Position numbers and translations under genes: made by a program
DNA from: DATADD01 sp046262355
GTDB lineage: Bacteria > Actinomycetota > CADDZG01 > WHSQ01
NCBI GenBank assembly: GCA_046262355.1
Contig: JBHEMX010000045.1
Coordinates: 1-34,338, forward strand
Reading direction: 5' to 3'
DNA: 34,338 bases
Shown: one piece after another, positions 1 through 7,252 of the stretch
Numbering within the stretch: the first letter of the stretch is position 1
Layout: every line of letters starts with the position of its first letter
Notes under the pieces: generated by a model
Database searches by the model: none
Told to the model about the DNA's origin: nothing
Seen by the model: the letters and a program-made list of their open reading frames with translations, nothing else

Positions 1-1463
1 ACGGAGGGAACCGCGACCGGGCTCCTGCCCTTGCTCACGACGAGGTCGACGGGGCTTCCGTAGCGCTGCCCTCCGGCCGAGGGCGTCTGGGAGATCACGG
101 TCCCGTCGCGCTTGCGAGAGTAGGTGTTCGAGACGCTCCCAACCTCGAAGCCGAGCGACTCGAGTTTGCCTCCCGCCCGCTCCATCGGGCGCCCGACCAC
201 CCTCGGGACCTCCACCGTGGGCAGACCGGCGGAGACCACGACACGGATCGTGTCTCCCTCCTGGATCCGTCCGGTCGCCGGGTCCTGCCTCACGACCTCG
301 CCCGGCGCGGTCCCGAAGTGGTGCTCGCGCCCCACCACCTCGAGGTCGAGCCCCGCCTCGCCGGCGGCTGCGACGGCGCTGCCCTGAGAGCTCCCGGTGA
401 CGTCCGGAACCCTCACGTCGCCGGGCACGAGGAAGGATCCGGCGGCCACTCCTCCGCCGGCCACGAGCGCCAGCAGTAGCAGCGTCACCGCCGCCCGCTT
501 GAGACCCTTCCGCCACGCCCGCCGCCTCCTGCGTCTGCGCTCGAGCCTCGTCGGGGCCGGATCGCGCAGGTCGATCTCCCCGGTCAGCTCGTCGAGCAGC
601 GAATGCAACGGGGGGGCCGTGGGCAGCGACCTAACCGATGCCCGGCGCAGTGCGTGCGCCATGTCCGATGCCTCCCCGAAGCGCCGGCCGGGGGCGATCG
701 CACAGGCCTGGACCACGATCTCGTCGAGCGCCTCCGGCACACGCGGGTCCACCTTCGAGGGGGGGATCGGCTCCTCAGACGCACGCCTCCGCAGGAAGTT
801 TGCCCCGGCACCCTGCAGCGGCGGCTGCCCGGTGACGAGCTCGGCCAGCACGGCGCCGGCGGCCCAGACGTCCGAGGCCGGCGAGGCGTGCCGCCCCTCC
901 GCCTGCTCCGGAGAGAGATAGCGCAGGGTCCCGGGGATGGCCCCCCCGGGCATGGTTCGATCGACGTCCGCGACGACGGCGATGCCGAAGTCGGCGACCT
1001 TGACCGCGCCGTCGCGCGCGATGAGGACGTTCTCGGGCTTGATGTCGCGATGCACCAGCCCCGATGTGTGTGCCGCGGCGAGCGCGTCGCACACCGACGC
1101 GACGATCTCGGCGGCCTGTGCAGGCTCGAGGTTGCTGCGTACGACCAGAAGGTCCCGGAGATCGGTCCCCGGGACGTACTCCATGACCATGTAGTAGATG
1201 CGCTCGCCCGCGGAGCCCCAGTCGTAGACGGCGACGACATTGGGGTGCGTCAACCGCGCCGCGGCGCGCGCCTCGGCCTTGAAACGCTGGACCAGCTCGG
1301 GGTCGGCCGCCAGCGACGGCTGCAGCACCTTGACGGCGACGGGACGATCGAGCAGCAGGTCGTGCGCCTTGTAGACCTCTCCCATGCCCCCGCCCGCGAG
1401 CCGCACGATCAGCCTGTAACGGTCGCCGAGGGTGTCGCCCACCAGGTCGTGCATCAGCCTCAT
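1..1463 (-). CDS. PASTA-domain Ser/Thr protein kinase (PknB type), C-terminus cut by window edge
   Basis: Membrane receptor-type kinase; in this family the outer PASTA repeats sense peptidoglycan or muropeptides and the inner kinase regulates cell-wall synthesis and division. 487 residues are visible. The Gly-rich loop (GGGMGEVY) is near residues 24-31, the ATP Lys in VAVK is residue 45, the catalytic loop HRDIKPEN is near 138-145 (Asp140), DFG is near 158-160 and the SPEQ motif near 184-187. A basic juxtamembrane stretch (about 309-323) precedes one membrane helix (about 324-345), then one PASTA repeat (about 350-413) and a second (about 417-479) before the sequence leaves the window. The start at 1463 is chosen because an in-frame stop lies 12 nt upstream; a second ATG at 1454 is also possible. 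It begins 9 nt after the lipoprotein stop, so the two are probably co-transcribed. More PASTA repeats may follow outside the window. Confidence 0.95.
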   Translation of the reverse strand, partial: MRLMHDLVGDTLGDRYRLIVRLAGGGMGEVYKAHDLLLDRPVAVKVLQPSLAADPELVQRFKAEARAAARLTHPNVVAVYDWGSAGERIYYMVMEYVPGTDLRDLLVVRSNLEPAQAAEIVASVCDALAAAHTSGLVHRDIKPENVLIARDGAVKVADFGIAVVADVDRTMPGGAIPGTLRYLSPEQAEGRHASPASDVWAAGAVLAELVTGQPPLQGAGANFLRRRASEEPIPPSKVDPRVPEALDEIVVQACAIAPGRRFGEASDMAHALRRASVRSLPTAPPLHSLLDELTGEIDLRDPAPTRLERRRRRRRAWRKGLKRAAVTLLLLALVAGGGVAAGSFLVPGDVRVPDVTGSSQGSAVAAAGEAGLDLEVVGREHHFGTAPGEVVRQDPATGRIQEGDTIRVVVSAGLPTVEVPRVVGRPMERAGGKLESLGFEVGSVSNTYSRKRDGTVISQTPSAGGQRYGSPVDLVVSKGRSPVAVPS

Positions 1464-1472
1464 GAAGCGCCC

Positions 1473-1898
1473 CTAGCCCTTGCCGTGCGAGCGGAGGTGG
1501 TAGTCGAAGCGGCGCGTGAGCACCGCGAGAGCGCGCGCCGCGGCGCCCGCGGTGGCGAGCGCGGCCTCGGCGTCCTCCGCCGTGGCAGACCAAGACGCCC
1601 GCAGCTTCTCGAGGGACGAGCCGAGTCGGTCCAGCGACGAGCGCAGCCGTTGTGCCCGGGCGGCCAGCTCCCGAGCCAGCTCCGCACGGGCGCGGCGCGC
1701 CGACGCCAGCTTGGACTCCAGCTCGGCCACGCGCTGCTCCAGCGCCGCCGCCTCCTCGAGGGCGCCGTCGGCGTCGGCGGCCGCGCTCTCGATGTCCCTC
1801 TGCGCCGCGGCGTCGAGCGCCCCGGCGCCTCCGCAGGAGACGAGGGCGAGGGCCAGCGAGAGTGCGATGAACGAGCGAGCGGCTCTGCCTGATGTCAC
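1473..1898 (-). CDS. Small coiled-coil lipoprotein, function unknown
   Basis: 141 residues. The N-terminus is a lipoprotein signal: a short basic segment, a hydrophobic run and the lipobox LVSC with Cys at about residue 22, so the mature protein should be anchored on the outer face of the membrane. Residues about 35-110 are rich in Ala, Glu, Leu and Arg with heptad spacing and are almost certainly a long coiled coil; the rest is short and basic. I do not recognise a family. The GTG start at 1898 lies inside a perfect 12-bp palindrome (1894-1905). It ends 9 nt before the PASTA kinase, so it may act with the kinase at the envelope, for example as an extracytoplasmic partner; this is inferred from position only. 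Confidence 0.8.
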   Translation of the reverse strand: MTSGRAARSFIALSLALALVSCGGAGALDAAAQRDIESAAADADGALEEAAALEQRVAELESKLASARRARAELARELAARAQRLRSSLDRLGSSLEKLRASWSATAEDAEAALATAGAAARALAVLTRRFDYHLRSHGKG

Positions 1899-2219
1899 AT
1901 GTGACTCCCCGGCCCCCGACGGCTATCCACAAAAGCTAACAGAAACAACAATACTTGACAGGAGCACCAACGCATACAGCGTCGACCCCAGTTCACACCT
2001 CGGAGCGCCGCAGGGGGCGGAGATCGCCGCTACTCCCGCAGGTTCGGCGTCGACCACCCGAGCGAGTCGTACGGCGCGCCGAAGCGACCGGGTCGGCGAC
2101 CTTTGCGCCTGTGCCGCCGCCTGGCAGGTGGAGGGCTTCTGGTCGCTCCGGGCGAGTCGCGCGGCACGGACGCCGTCGACCGGCTCAAGATACGAGGACC
2201 GCTGTGCGACCATCTATCC
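1899..2219. other. Divergent intergenic region with AT-rich patch and a dispersed repeat
   Basis: This 321-nt gap separates the minus-strand lipoprotein from the plus-strand rhomboid gene, so it should hold promoters in both directions. About 1924-1975 is clearly AT-richer than its surroundings and contains a perfect TTGACA at 1955-1960, but no good -10 hexamer at the right spacing on the plus strand. The right part (2049-2168) is a dispersed repeat described separately. I see no convincing protein gene here. Confidence 0.6.
2049..2168 (+). repeat. Dispersed intergenic repeat R1, locus 1
   Basis: The core 2098-2143 (starts GACCTTTGCGCC, ends GGCTTCTGGT) matches, as reverse complement, the two 48-bp units at 15438-15485 and 15530-15577 with a few substitutions and a 2-bp gap. 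The flanks match too: GAGCGAGTCGTACGG and the palindrome CGGCGCGCCG to its left resemble the spacer between the two units of locus 2. Locus 1 thus holds roughly one and a third units of a 92-bp repeat. I compared these by eye. The function is unknown. Confidence 0.8.
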
Positions 2220-3080
2220 ATGAGCTCCAACCCTCCCGGGACGTCCGGCCCGGTCGTAGACGAGTCCGACGTCACCTATTGCTACGGGCATCCCGACACG
2301 CCCACGAAGCTGCGCTGCTCGCGCTGCGACCGCCTGATCTGCGGACGCTGCGCCATACCGGCGACGGTCGGACAACATTGCCCCTGGTGCGTCGCCGAGG
2401 CCCGCAAGTCGGCCCCGCGCGTGCGCTCGGCGATGGCGGCCACCGCGCCTGCCGTCCTCGCGGTGGTGGCGCTCAGCGCCGCGTTCTTCTTCGCGCAACA
2501 GGTGATCCCCGGTCTCACGGTACGGCTCGGCGCGATCCCGGCGGCGATCGCCGCGGGGCAGTGGTATCGCCTGCTCACGCCGATGCTGTTGCATGCCGGT
2601 CTGTTGCACATCGGTCTCAACATGTTCGTCCTGTGGATCTATGGTCCGAGCGTCGAGGACGCGTTCGGGACCGCCCGCTTCGTGGCGATGTACGTGGTCA
2701 CAGGCTTCCTCGGCGGCGCTGCGTCGTTCGCCTTCGGAGCCTGCAACTCGCTGGGCGTGGGGGCGTCGGGAGCGATCTTCGGGGTCGTGGGGGTCCTGCT
2801 CGTGCACCTCTACAACCGGCGGCGCTCGAGCTTCGTGGCGGGCTACATGAAGAACCTCATGTTCTTCATCGGGGCGAACCTCGTCCTCGGTCTCTTGCTC
2901 CCTCAGATCGACTACCTGGCCCACCTCGGCGGACTTGCGGCGGGCATAGCACTCGGTGCGGGTCTCGACCGGCCCGACGGGCGGCCTGCGCCCGCGCCGC
3001 TGCAATTCGCCACCTTCGTGGCGGTGATCGCCGTAGGCGCTGCGCTCGTGCTGTGGAGGGCGACTACCTTCAGCTGTTAG
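2220..3080 (+). CDS. Rhomboid-family intramembrane serine protease with N-terminal zinc-binding region
   Basis: Cleaves transmembrane segments inside the membrane; substrates cannot be told from sequence. 286 residues from the ATG at 2220. Residues about 21-57 hold paired Cys/His (CYGH, CSRC, CGRC, CPWC), resembling a B-box-type zinc finger that precedes the rhomboid core in many actinobacterial members. Several membrane helices follow. The catalytic dyad is visible: Ser183 in GASGAIFG and His235 in the HLGG motif of a later helix; the HxxxN signature of rhomboids is His130/Asn134. Reading could be extended upstream to 2103, but that part overlaps repeat R1 and looks non-coding. The 3' end overlaps the convergent MaoC gene by 11 bp. 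Confidence 0.93.
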   Translation: MSSNPPGTSGPVVDESDVTYCYGHPDTPTKLRCSRCDRLICGRCAIPATVGQHCPWCVAEARKSAPRVRSAMAATAPAVLAVVALSAAFFFAQQVIPGLTVRLGAIPAAIAAGQWYRLLTPMLLHAGLLHIGLNMFVLWIYGPSVEDAFGTARFVAMYVVTGFLGGAASFAFGACNSLGVGASGAIFGVVGVLLVHLYNRRRSSFVAGYMKNLMFFIGANLVLGLLLPQIDYLAHLGGLAAGIALGAGLDRPDGRPAPAPLQFATFVAVIAVGAALVLWRATTFSC

Positions 3081-3924
3081 CGCGCACCTCCACCACGGCG
3101 TCCGTGATGACTTTCTCGCCGTCTGGGTTCACCGTCTCGAAGCCATAGGTCGAGACGCCGGCGGCGTCGCCCAGGTACCGGAATCTCGTAGTCACTACCT
3201 GCCCCGGCAACACCGGTCGCGCGAACGTCACCGCGACGCGGGTGATGCGCGTCGGGTCGCCCCCCGCCGGCCCGTTCACCGCACCCTTCGTCGCCATCGC
3301 CATCGTGCACATCCCGTGCAGGATCGGCGCGCGCAAGCCCGCCCGACGGGCCGCGCGTCGATCGAGGTGGATCGGGTTGTGATCGCCCGACGCGTGCGCG
3401 TAGCGTTGCATCTGATCCGCCTCGACGAGGGTGGAATCCTCGTGCACGGCGGGCCCTCCGTCGTGCTCCGTCGGCTGCGGCGCGGCGCGGCCCGCACCCC
3501 TGATGTACATCGTCGCCCGGACCGTGGCGACCACGACGCCGTGCTGGTTGGTCTCCGTCGATACGATCGTGAACGCCTCGCCCGCTCCCCTGGCCTCGAT
3601 CGACTCGAGCAGGCTGTGGACGGCCACGACGTCGCCCGGACGGATGGGCTCGGCGAGGACGTGCTCCTCGGAGGCGTGTAGCAGTCGTCTGAGATCCGCA
3701 CCCAGCTCGGGGTCCCGCGCGGCATCCATGAACGAGCCGAAGGCCGGCACGACGGGCCACACCGGCCCGGCCACCGCATCCGAGCCGGCGAGGTAGCGAG
3801 GGTTGGGGTCGTTCGTCGCACGCGCGTAGGTAGCGATCGCCTCGGCTGTGACCTCATGTGTCGTGGTCCCGAGGTCCTTGCCGACGAGGTCGGCGTTGAG
3901 CCGCGGCCTCGCCTGTGCGGTCAC
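3070..3924 (-). CDS. MaoC-like (R)-enoyl-CoA hydratase, double hot-dog fold
   Basis: 284 residues, about twice a single hot-dog domain. The N-terminal half (about 10-140) is a FAS1-like/MaoC-N domain with the degenerate NDPNPRY motif; the C-terminal half (about 165-284) carries the hydratase-2 motif ASGDHNPIHLD with the catalytic Asp/His pair, followed by an APILHGMC stretch. The family reversibly hydrates trans-2-enoyl-CoA to (R)-3-hydroxyacyl-CoA in fatty-acid or polyketide metabolism. The GTG start overlaps the upstream MaoC stop as GTGA, implying translational coupling. Together with the two small MaoC genes upstream it forms a three-gene dehydratase cluster. The substrate chain length cannot be told from sequence. 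Confidence 0.9.
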   Translation of the reverse strand: MTAQARPRLNADLVGKDLGTTTHEVTAEAIATYARATNDPNPRYLAGSDAVAGPVWPVVPAFGSFMDAARDPELGADLRRLLHASEEHVLAEPIRPGDVVAVHSLLESIEARGAGEAFTIVSTETNQHGVVVATVRATMYIRGAGRAAPQPTEHDGGPAVHEDSTLVEADQMQRYAHASGDHNPIHLDRRAARRAGLRAPILHGMCTMAMATKGAVNGPAGGDPTRITRVAVTFARPVLPGQVVTTRFRYLGDAAGVSTYGFETVNPDGEKVITDAVVEVRANS

Positions 3925-4376
3925 CCGGGGACCTCGACCTCGGCCTCCCCCACCAGCGCCGGCTCCTCGGCCGGCAGCTCGAGGCCCTCGGGACCCGAGC
4001 CGCGCCGGCGCGCCTCTAACTTTACGGTCACGACCCCGCCGGCGCCGAGCGTCTCGACCCGGCCCGCGCAGACGAGCTCATCGCCCGGCCACACGCGCGT
4101 GGTGAAGCGCACCTTGAAGCGGCGTAGGCGGTGAGGACCGCCGAACCAGTCCGAGACGGCGTGGGCGAGGTAACCCGCGGGAAGCATCCCCATCGCGAAC
4201 ACGGTCGGCGCTCCCGCGGCGCGCGCGTAGCCCTCGTCGATGTGGATCGGGTTGAAGTCGCCCGACGCACCCGCGTAGCGCACGATGTCACCTCGTTCGA
4301 GCGGTCCGAACACCACCTCGCCGAGATCCATCCCCGGGGTCATGGCGGCGCGCGTGACGACCTGCGGAACGCTCAC
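3921..4376 (-). CDS. MaoC-domain dehydratase (HadB-like)
   Basis: 151 residues, a single hot-dog domain. The hydratase-2 motif is present as GASGDFNPIHIDEGYA at about residues 36-51, with the Asp/His pair of the active site. This resembles HadB, the catalytic partner in the mycobacterial (3R)-hydroxyacyl-ACP dehydratase heterodimers HadAB and HadBC. The GTG start overlaps the stop of the upstream gene (GTGA), and its own stop overlaps the next start in the same way. It most likely pairs with the product of the 4373-4828 gene, which lacks a clear catalytic motif. A role in type II fatty-acid synthesis or acyl-CoA hydration is inferred from the family. Confidence 0.88.
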   Translation of the reverse strand: MSVPQVVTRAAMTPGMDLGEVVFGPLERGDIVRYAGASGDFNPIHIDEGYARAAGAPTVFAMGMLPAGYLAHAVSDWFGGPHRLRRFKVRFTTRVWPGDELVCAGRVETLGAGGVVTVKLEARRRGSGPEGLELPAEEPALVGEAEVEVPG

Positions 4377-4828
4377 GCTCCGGTGTCTCCCTCGGTCTCG
4401 ATCAGCGTGTAGTACGCGGTCAGGACCTCTTCGCCCTGAGCATCGGTGAACCGGGATTCATAGGTGACGAAGCGCATCCGCCCGCCGCGCCTTCCCTCCT
4501 TGGTGAGATCGCGCGCGATCCGCATCACGCCCTTGAGCACCTCTCCGGCGAACGGCAGACGTCTGAGCTCGAACTCCTGTTCCCCGTGGAGCACTCGCTC
4601 GTAATCGAGGCGGGCACCGAGGCGCTCCTCGCGCTCCTCGCGCGGGACCTGCCAGATCTGCGACACGGTGAAGGTGGGAGGGGCGACGACGTCGGGGAGA
4701 CCCTCCCTGCGCGCCGCCTCGACGTCGAAGAAGATCGGGTTGTCCTCGCCCACGGCAAGCGCGAACTCGCGCACCTTGCCGCGTTCTATGGGGAGCTCGA
4801 ACTCCAGGTACGGCTCGGCCACGATCAC
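4373..4828 (-). CDS. MaoC N-terminal-type dehydratase subunit (HadA/HadC-like)
   Basis: About 151 residues from the preferred GTG at 4828. It begins with a hot-dog N-terminal pattern (YLEFELPIERGKVREFA, then GEDNPIFFD) typical of FAS1-like MaoC-N proteins, which stabilise the catalytic partner and bind the acyl chain. An ATG at 4942 would add 38 residues, but the first part of that extension has AT-rich codons unlike the rest and overlaps a candidate plus-strand promoter, so I prefer the shorter form. It overlaps the downstream HadB-like gene by 4 bp, so the two products probably form a heterodimer. The start remains uncertain: GTG at 4822 is also possible. Confidence 0.8.
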   Translation of the reverse strand: MIVAEPYLEFELPIERGKVREFALAVGEDNPIFFDVEAARREGLPDVVAPPTFTVSQIWQVPREEREERLGARLDYERVLHGEQEFELRRLPFAGEVLKGVMRIARDLTKEGRRGGRMRFVTYESRFTDAQGEEVLTAYYTLIETEGDTGA

Positions 4829-4909
4829 CCCGCTCGTCTCTCGGCGCGCCTCCGCCACCACCGCGAAGCCGGCCCAGCCTAAGCGTCCGGCGCGCCGGGT
4901 TGCATCTCT

Positions 4910-4939
4910 TTGGTGCGCGTCTGTGGTTTCATCTAGGTA
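4910..4939 (+). promoter_or_regulatory. Candidate plus-strand promoter of the 4944-5190 transcript
   Basis: TTGGTG (4910-4915) and TAGGTA (4934-4939) are separated by 18 nt, a plausible sigma-70-type -35/-10 pair. Transcription would begin close to the strong Shine-Dalgarno at 4947-4956. The match to consensus is moderate and was judged by eye. Confidence 0.4.
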
Positions 4940-4964
4940 CACGAGAAAGGAGGTGGTCCAGACT

Positions 4965-5009
4965 TTGAGTGAATATCGTTGCGGACCTCGTGAGGTGACC
5001 GGCTGCTAG
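4965..5009 (+). CDS. Putative 14-residue leader peptide with two Cys
   Basis: TTG start at 4965, stop TAG at 5007-5009; the peptide reads MSEYRCGPREVTGC. The sequence AGAAAGGAGGTGGTCCA just upstream is an almost perfect complement of the 16S rRNA 3' end, with about 11 nt between GGAGG and the TTG. An in-frame GTG at 4953 lies inside the Shine-Dalgarno and is less likely. The two Cys, including the last residue, and the strong ribosome site suggest a translated small peptide or a translation-sensing leader. Its short length makes a chance ORF possible. Confidence 0.45.
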   Translation: MSEYRCGPREVTGC

Positions 5010-5156
5010 TGGTCTAAGCCTCGAGCTTCGGATTCTGGCCACCTCAGGCAGGGGCCACGGGCAGAATCCACACCGGTTCGCCGGCATCCCTCGCCCCGGC
5101 TTGGTCCACCGGGCGGCACCTGCGAAGTGCGAGGGATGCAGCCAGACCGAACATCG

Positions 5157-5190
5157 ACCGGCGCAGGGGTTCCCCCTGCGCCGGTTCTTT
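5157..5190 (+). terminator. Rho-independent terminator (plus strand)
   Basis: A perfect 13-bp stem pairs ACCGGCGCAGGGG (5157-5169) with CCCCTGCGCCGGT (5173-5185) around a TTC loop and is followed by TCTTTGT. The T-rich tail is only on the plus-strand side, so it ends the 4944-5190 transcript rather than ligA mRNA, although the stem could also slow polymerase coming from ligA. Confidence 0.85.
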
Positions 5191-5242
5191 GTACGCTCCC
5201 GGGCCGGCGCGGTTCTCCTCCTCGACCTGGAGGGGCCTCCGG

Positions 5243-7252
5243 CTAGGGCGGCGCCTCCAGCAGGTGCGCGAACGCGGCCTCGTCGAGGACGTCCACGCCG
5301 AGCTCCACCGCCTTGTCGTACTTCGTGCCGGGGTCCTTGCCGACGATCACGTGGTCGGTCTTCTTGGACACGCTCGACGTGACCTTCCCCCCGCGCTCCT
5401 CGATCGCGCTCGTCGCCTGGTCGCGCGTGAAGCTCTCGAGCGAACCGGTGATCACGAGCCTCTTGCCCTCGAGCGAGCCGCCGGCCCTCTTCGGCGGTCC
5501 CTTCGTGTTGACGCCGGCGGCACGCAGCTTGTCTATGACCTCGAGGTTGCGCGCCTGGTCGAAGAACGTCTCGATGGAGCGCGCGATGATCTGCCCGATG
5601 CCCTCGACCGCCTCGAGCTCCTCGGCGCTCATGTCGATCAAGCGATCGAGCGTCCCCACCTCGGGCGCCAGCACCTGCGCCGCGGTTCCGCCGACGTGCC
5701 GGATGCCCAGACCGTAGATGAGGTTGGCGAGCGGCCGCTGCTTCGAGCTCTCGATGGCCGTGAAGAGGTTGCCGATCGACTTGTCCCCCCAGCCCTCGAG
5801 CCCTGTGAACTGCTCGCGCCTGAGGGAGTAGATGTCGCCGACGTCCCTCAGCCGGCCACGCTCGACCAGCATCATGATCGTCTGATACCCGAGGCCCTCG
5901 ATGTCCATGGCCCCGCGCGCGGCGAAGTGAAAGATCCGCTCGACGCGCTGCGAGGGACAGTCCAGCCCGGTGCAGCGCGCGACCGCCTCGCCCTCCTCGC
6001 GCACGATCGCCGAGCCACACGATGGGCACTTCGACGGCATCTCGAACGCCCGCTCGTTTCCATCGCGATTCGACGTGACCGGGCCGACGACCTCGGGGAT
6101 CACGTCGCCGGCGCGCCGCACGATGACCGTGTCGCCGATGAGGACGTCCTTGCGTTTCACCTCGTCCTCGTTGTGCAGCGTCGCGGTCGAGACCGTCACT
6201 CCGCCGACGAACACCGGCTCCAGCTCCGCGAACGGCGTCACGGCACCCGTGCGTCCGACGTGGACCTTTATGTCCTTCAGCAGCGTGGTGCGTTCCTCCG
6301 GGGGGAACTTGTACGCGATCGCCCAGCGCGGCGCCTTGGCCGTGTATCCGAGCTCCTCTTGCTGCGCGATCTGATCGACCTTGACGACGACGCCGTCGAT
6401 CTCGTAGTCGACGTCGTGGCGGTGCGCTTGCCAGTACGAGCAATGCTCGTAGACCTCGTCGAGGCTCTGCACCCTGCGGTTGCGAGAGTTGACGCGCAGG
6501 CCCCACTCCTTGACGGCTTCGAGCGCGTCCCAGTGGGAGGGGAAGCGGATGCCCTCGACGTAGCCGACGCCGTGGCAGATGAGCGAGAGATTGCGCTCGT
6601 CCGTGACCTTCGGGTCCTTCTGGCGCAGAGAGCCGGCGGCGGCGTTGCGCGGGTTGGCGAAGGTACGCTCGCCTTGTGCGCCGAGGCGCGCGTTGAGCTT
6701 CTCGAAATCCCCCGTGGCCATGTAGACCTCGCCGCGGATCTCGACCACGTCGGGCGCGCCGTCACGCAACCGCAAGGGGACGGCGCGCACCGTCCTGAGG
6801 TTCGCCGTGATGTCCTCGCCGACGCGCCCGTCCCCCCTCGTCGCTCCCTTCACGAACGCCTTGCGCTCGTAGATGAGGTTTACCGCGACCCCGTCCATCT
6901 TCAGCTCGGTCACGAACGTATCGACGCTTCCGATGCCTCGCTCGACGCGCGCGCCCCACGCGAGGAGCTCCTCCAGCGAGAAGCAGTTGTCGAGCGACAT
7001 CATCGCGGTGCGGTGCCGCACCGGCGCGAACTGGTCCGACGGCGGAGCCCCGACCCGCTGGGTCGGCGAGTCCGGGACCACGAGACCGGGATGGGCCGCC
7101 TCGATGGCCTTCAGCTCCTCCGTCAGCGCGTCGTACTCGGCGTCCGCGACCTCTGGATCGTCGAGCGCGTAGTACCGGTAGGCGTGGTGATCGATGGCGC
7201 GCCGAAGCTCGACCGCGCGCCGCTCCGCAGACCTCTCGCCGGATGAGCTCAT
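5243..7252 (-). CDS. ligA: NAD+-dependent DNA ligase
   Basis: Seals nicks in duplex DNA during replication and repair, using NAD+ to adenylate the enzyme. 669 residues, the usual length. The adenylation Lys is residue 118 in the motif LKMDG. The order is domain Ia/adenylation (about 1-315), OB fold (about 316-400), a four-Cys zinc finger (CPSCGS ... CTGLDCPS, about 405-430), helix-hairpin-helix repeats (about 430-585, including GLGIRHVGG) and a C-terminal BRCT domain (about 590-669, GKRLVITGSLESF). The ATG at 7252 overlaps the MFS stop as ATGA and is preferred over the ATG at 7258. It is the last gene of the long minus-strand run. Confidence 0.97.
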   Translation of the reverse strand: MSSSGERSAERRAVELRRAIDHHAYRYYALDDPEVADAEYDALTEELKAIEAAHPGLVVPDSPTQRVGAPPSDQFAPVRHRTAMMSLDNCFSLEELLAWGARVERGIGSVDTFVTELKMDGVAVNLIYERKAFVKGATRGDGRVGEDITANLRTVRAVPLRLRDGAPDVVEIRGEVYMATGDFEKLNARLGAQGERTFANPRNAAAGSLRQKDPKVTDERNLSLICHGVGYVEGIRFPSHWDALEAVKEWGLRVNSRNRRVQSLDEVYEHCSYWQAHRHDVDYEIDGVVVKVDQIAQQEELGYTAKAPRWAIAYKFPPEERTTLLKDIKVHVGRTGAVTPFAELEPVFVGGVTVSTATLHNEDEVKRKDVLIGDTVIVRRAGDVIPEVVGPVTSNRDGNERAFEMPSKCPSCGSAIVREEGEAVARCTGLDCPSQRVERIFHFAARGAMDIEGLGYQTIMMLVERGRLRDVGDIYSLRREQFTGLEGWGDKSIGNLFTAIESSKQRPLANLIYGLGIRHVGGTAAQVLAPEVGTLDRLIDMSAEELEAVEGIGQIIARSIETFFDQARNLEVIDKLRAAGVNTKGPPKRAGGSLEGKRLVITGSLESFTRDQATSAIEERGGKVTSSVSKKTDHVIVGKDPGTKYDKAVELGVDVLDEAAFAHLLEAPP

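Larger units (their letters stand above)
4944..5190 (+). ncRNA. Candidate structured short transcript with leader ORF and intrinsic terminator
   Basis: The 300-nt gap between ligA and the MaoC genes, both on the other strand, contains an ordered set of plus-strand signals: a possible promoter, a near-perfect Shine-Dalgarno (4944-4960), a 14-codon ORF (4965-5009), a hairpin with GGATTCTG at 5030-5037 pairing CAGAATCC at 5062-5069, a hairpin with an 11-bp perfect stem (5084-5094 with 5129-5139), and a strong terminator hairpin. No plus-strand gene follows, so this is not an ordinary attenuator of a downstream gene. The Shine-Dalgarno GAGGTGG (4950-4956) is complementary to CCACCTC at 5039-5045, in the loop region of the first hairpin, and partly to ACCTC at 4985-4989 inside the ORF, so translation could be controlled by folding. 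I recognise no known RNA family. Confidence 0.5.

Noticed and set aside
4944..4960. Fragment of a 16S rRNA gene on the minus strand
   Set aside because: Only the last 17 nt resemble 16S; the sequence next to them does not. It is better explained as a long Shine-Dalgarno on the plus strand.
5010..5150. tRNA, tmRNA, SRP RNA, RNase P RNA or a 6C RNA
   Set aside because: None of the signature segments of these RNAs (T-loop GGTTCGAATCC, tmRNA tag, SRP tetraloop region, RNase P core, C-rich loops) is present.
5189..7246. Plus-strand open frame of about 685 codons
   Set aside because: It lies exactly antisense to ligA, whose motifs and domains are complete. High GC creates long antisense frames; no recognisable motif is present.
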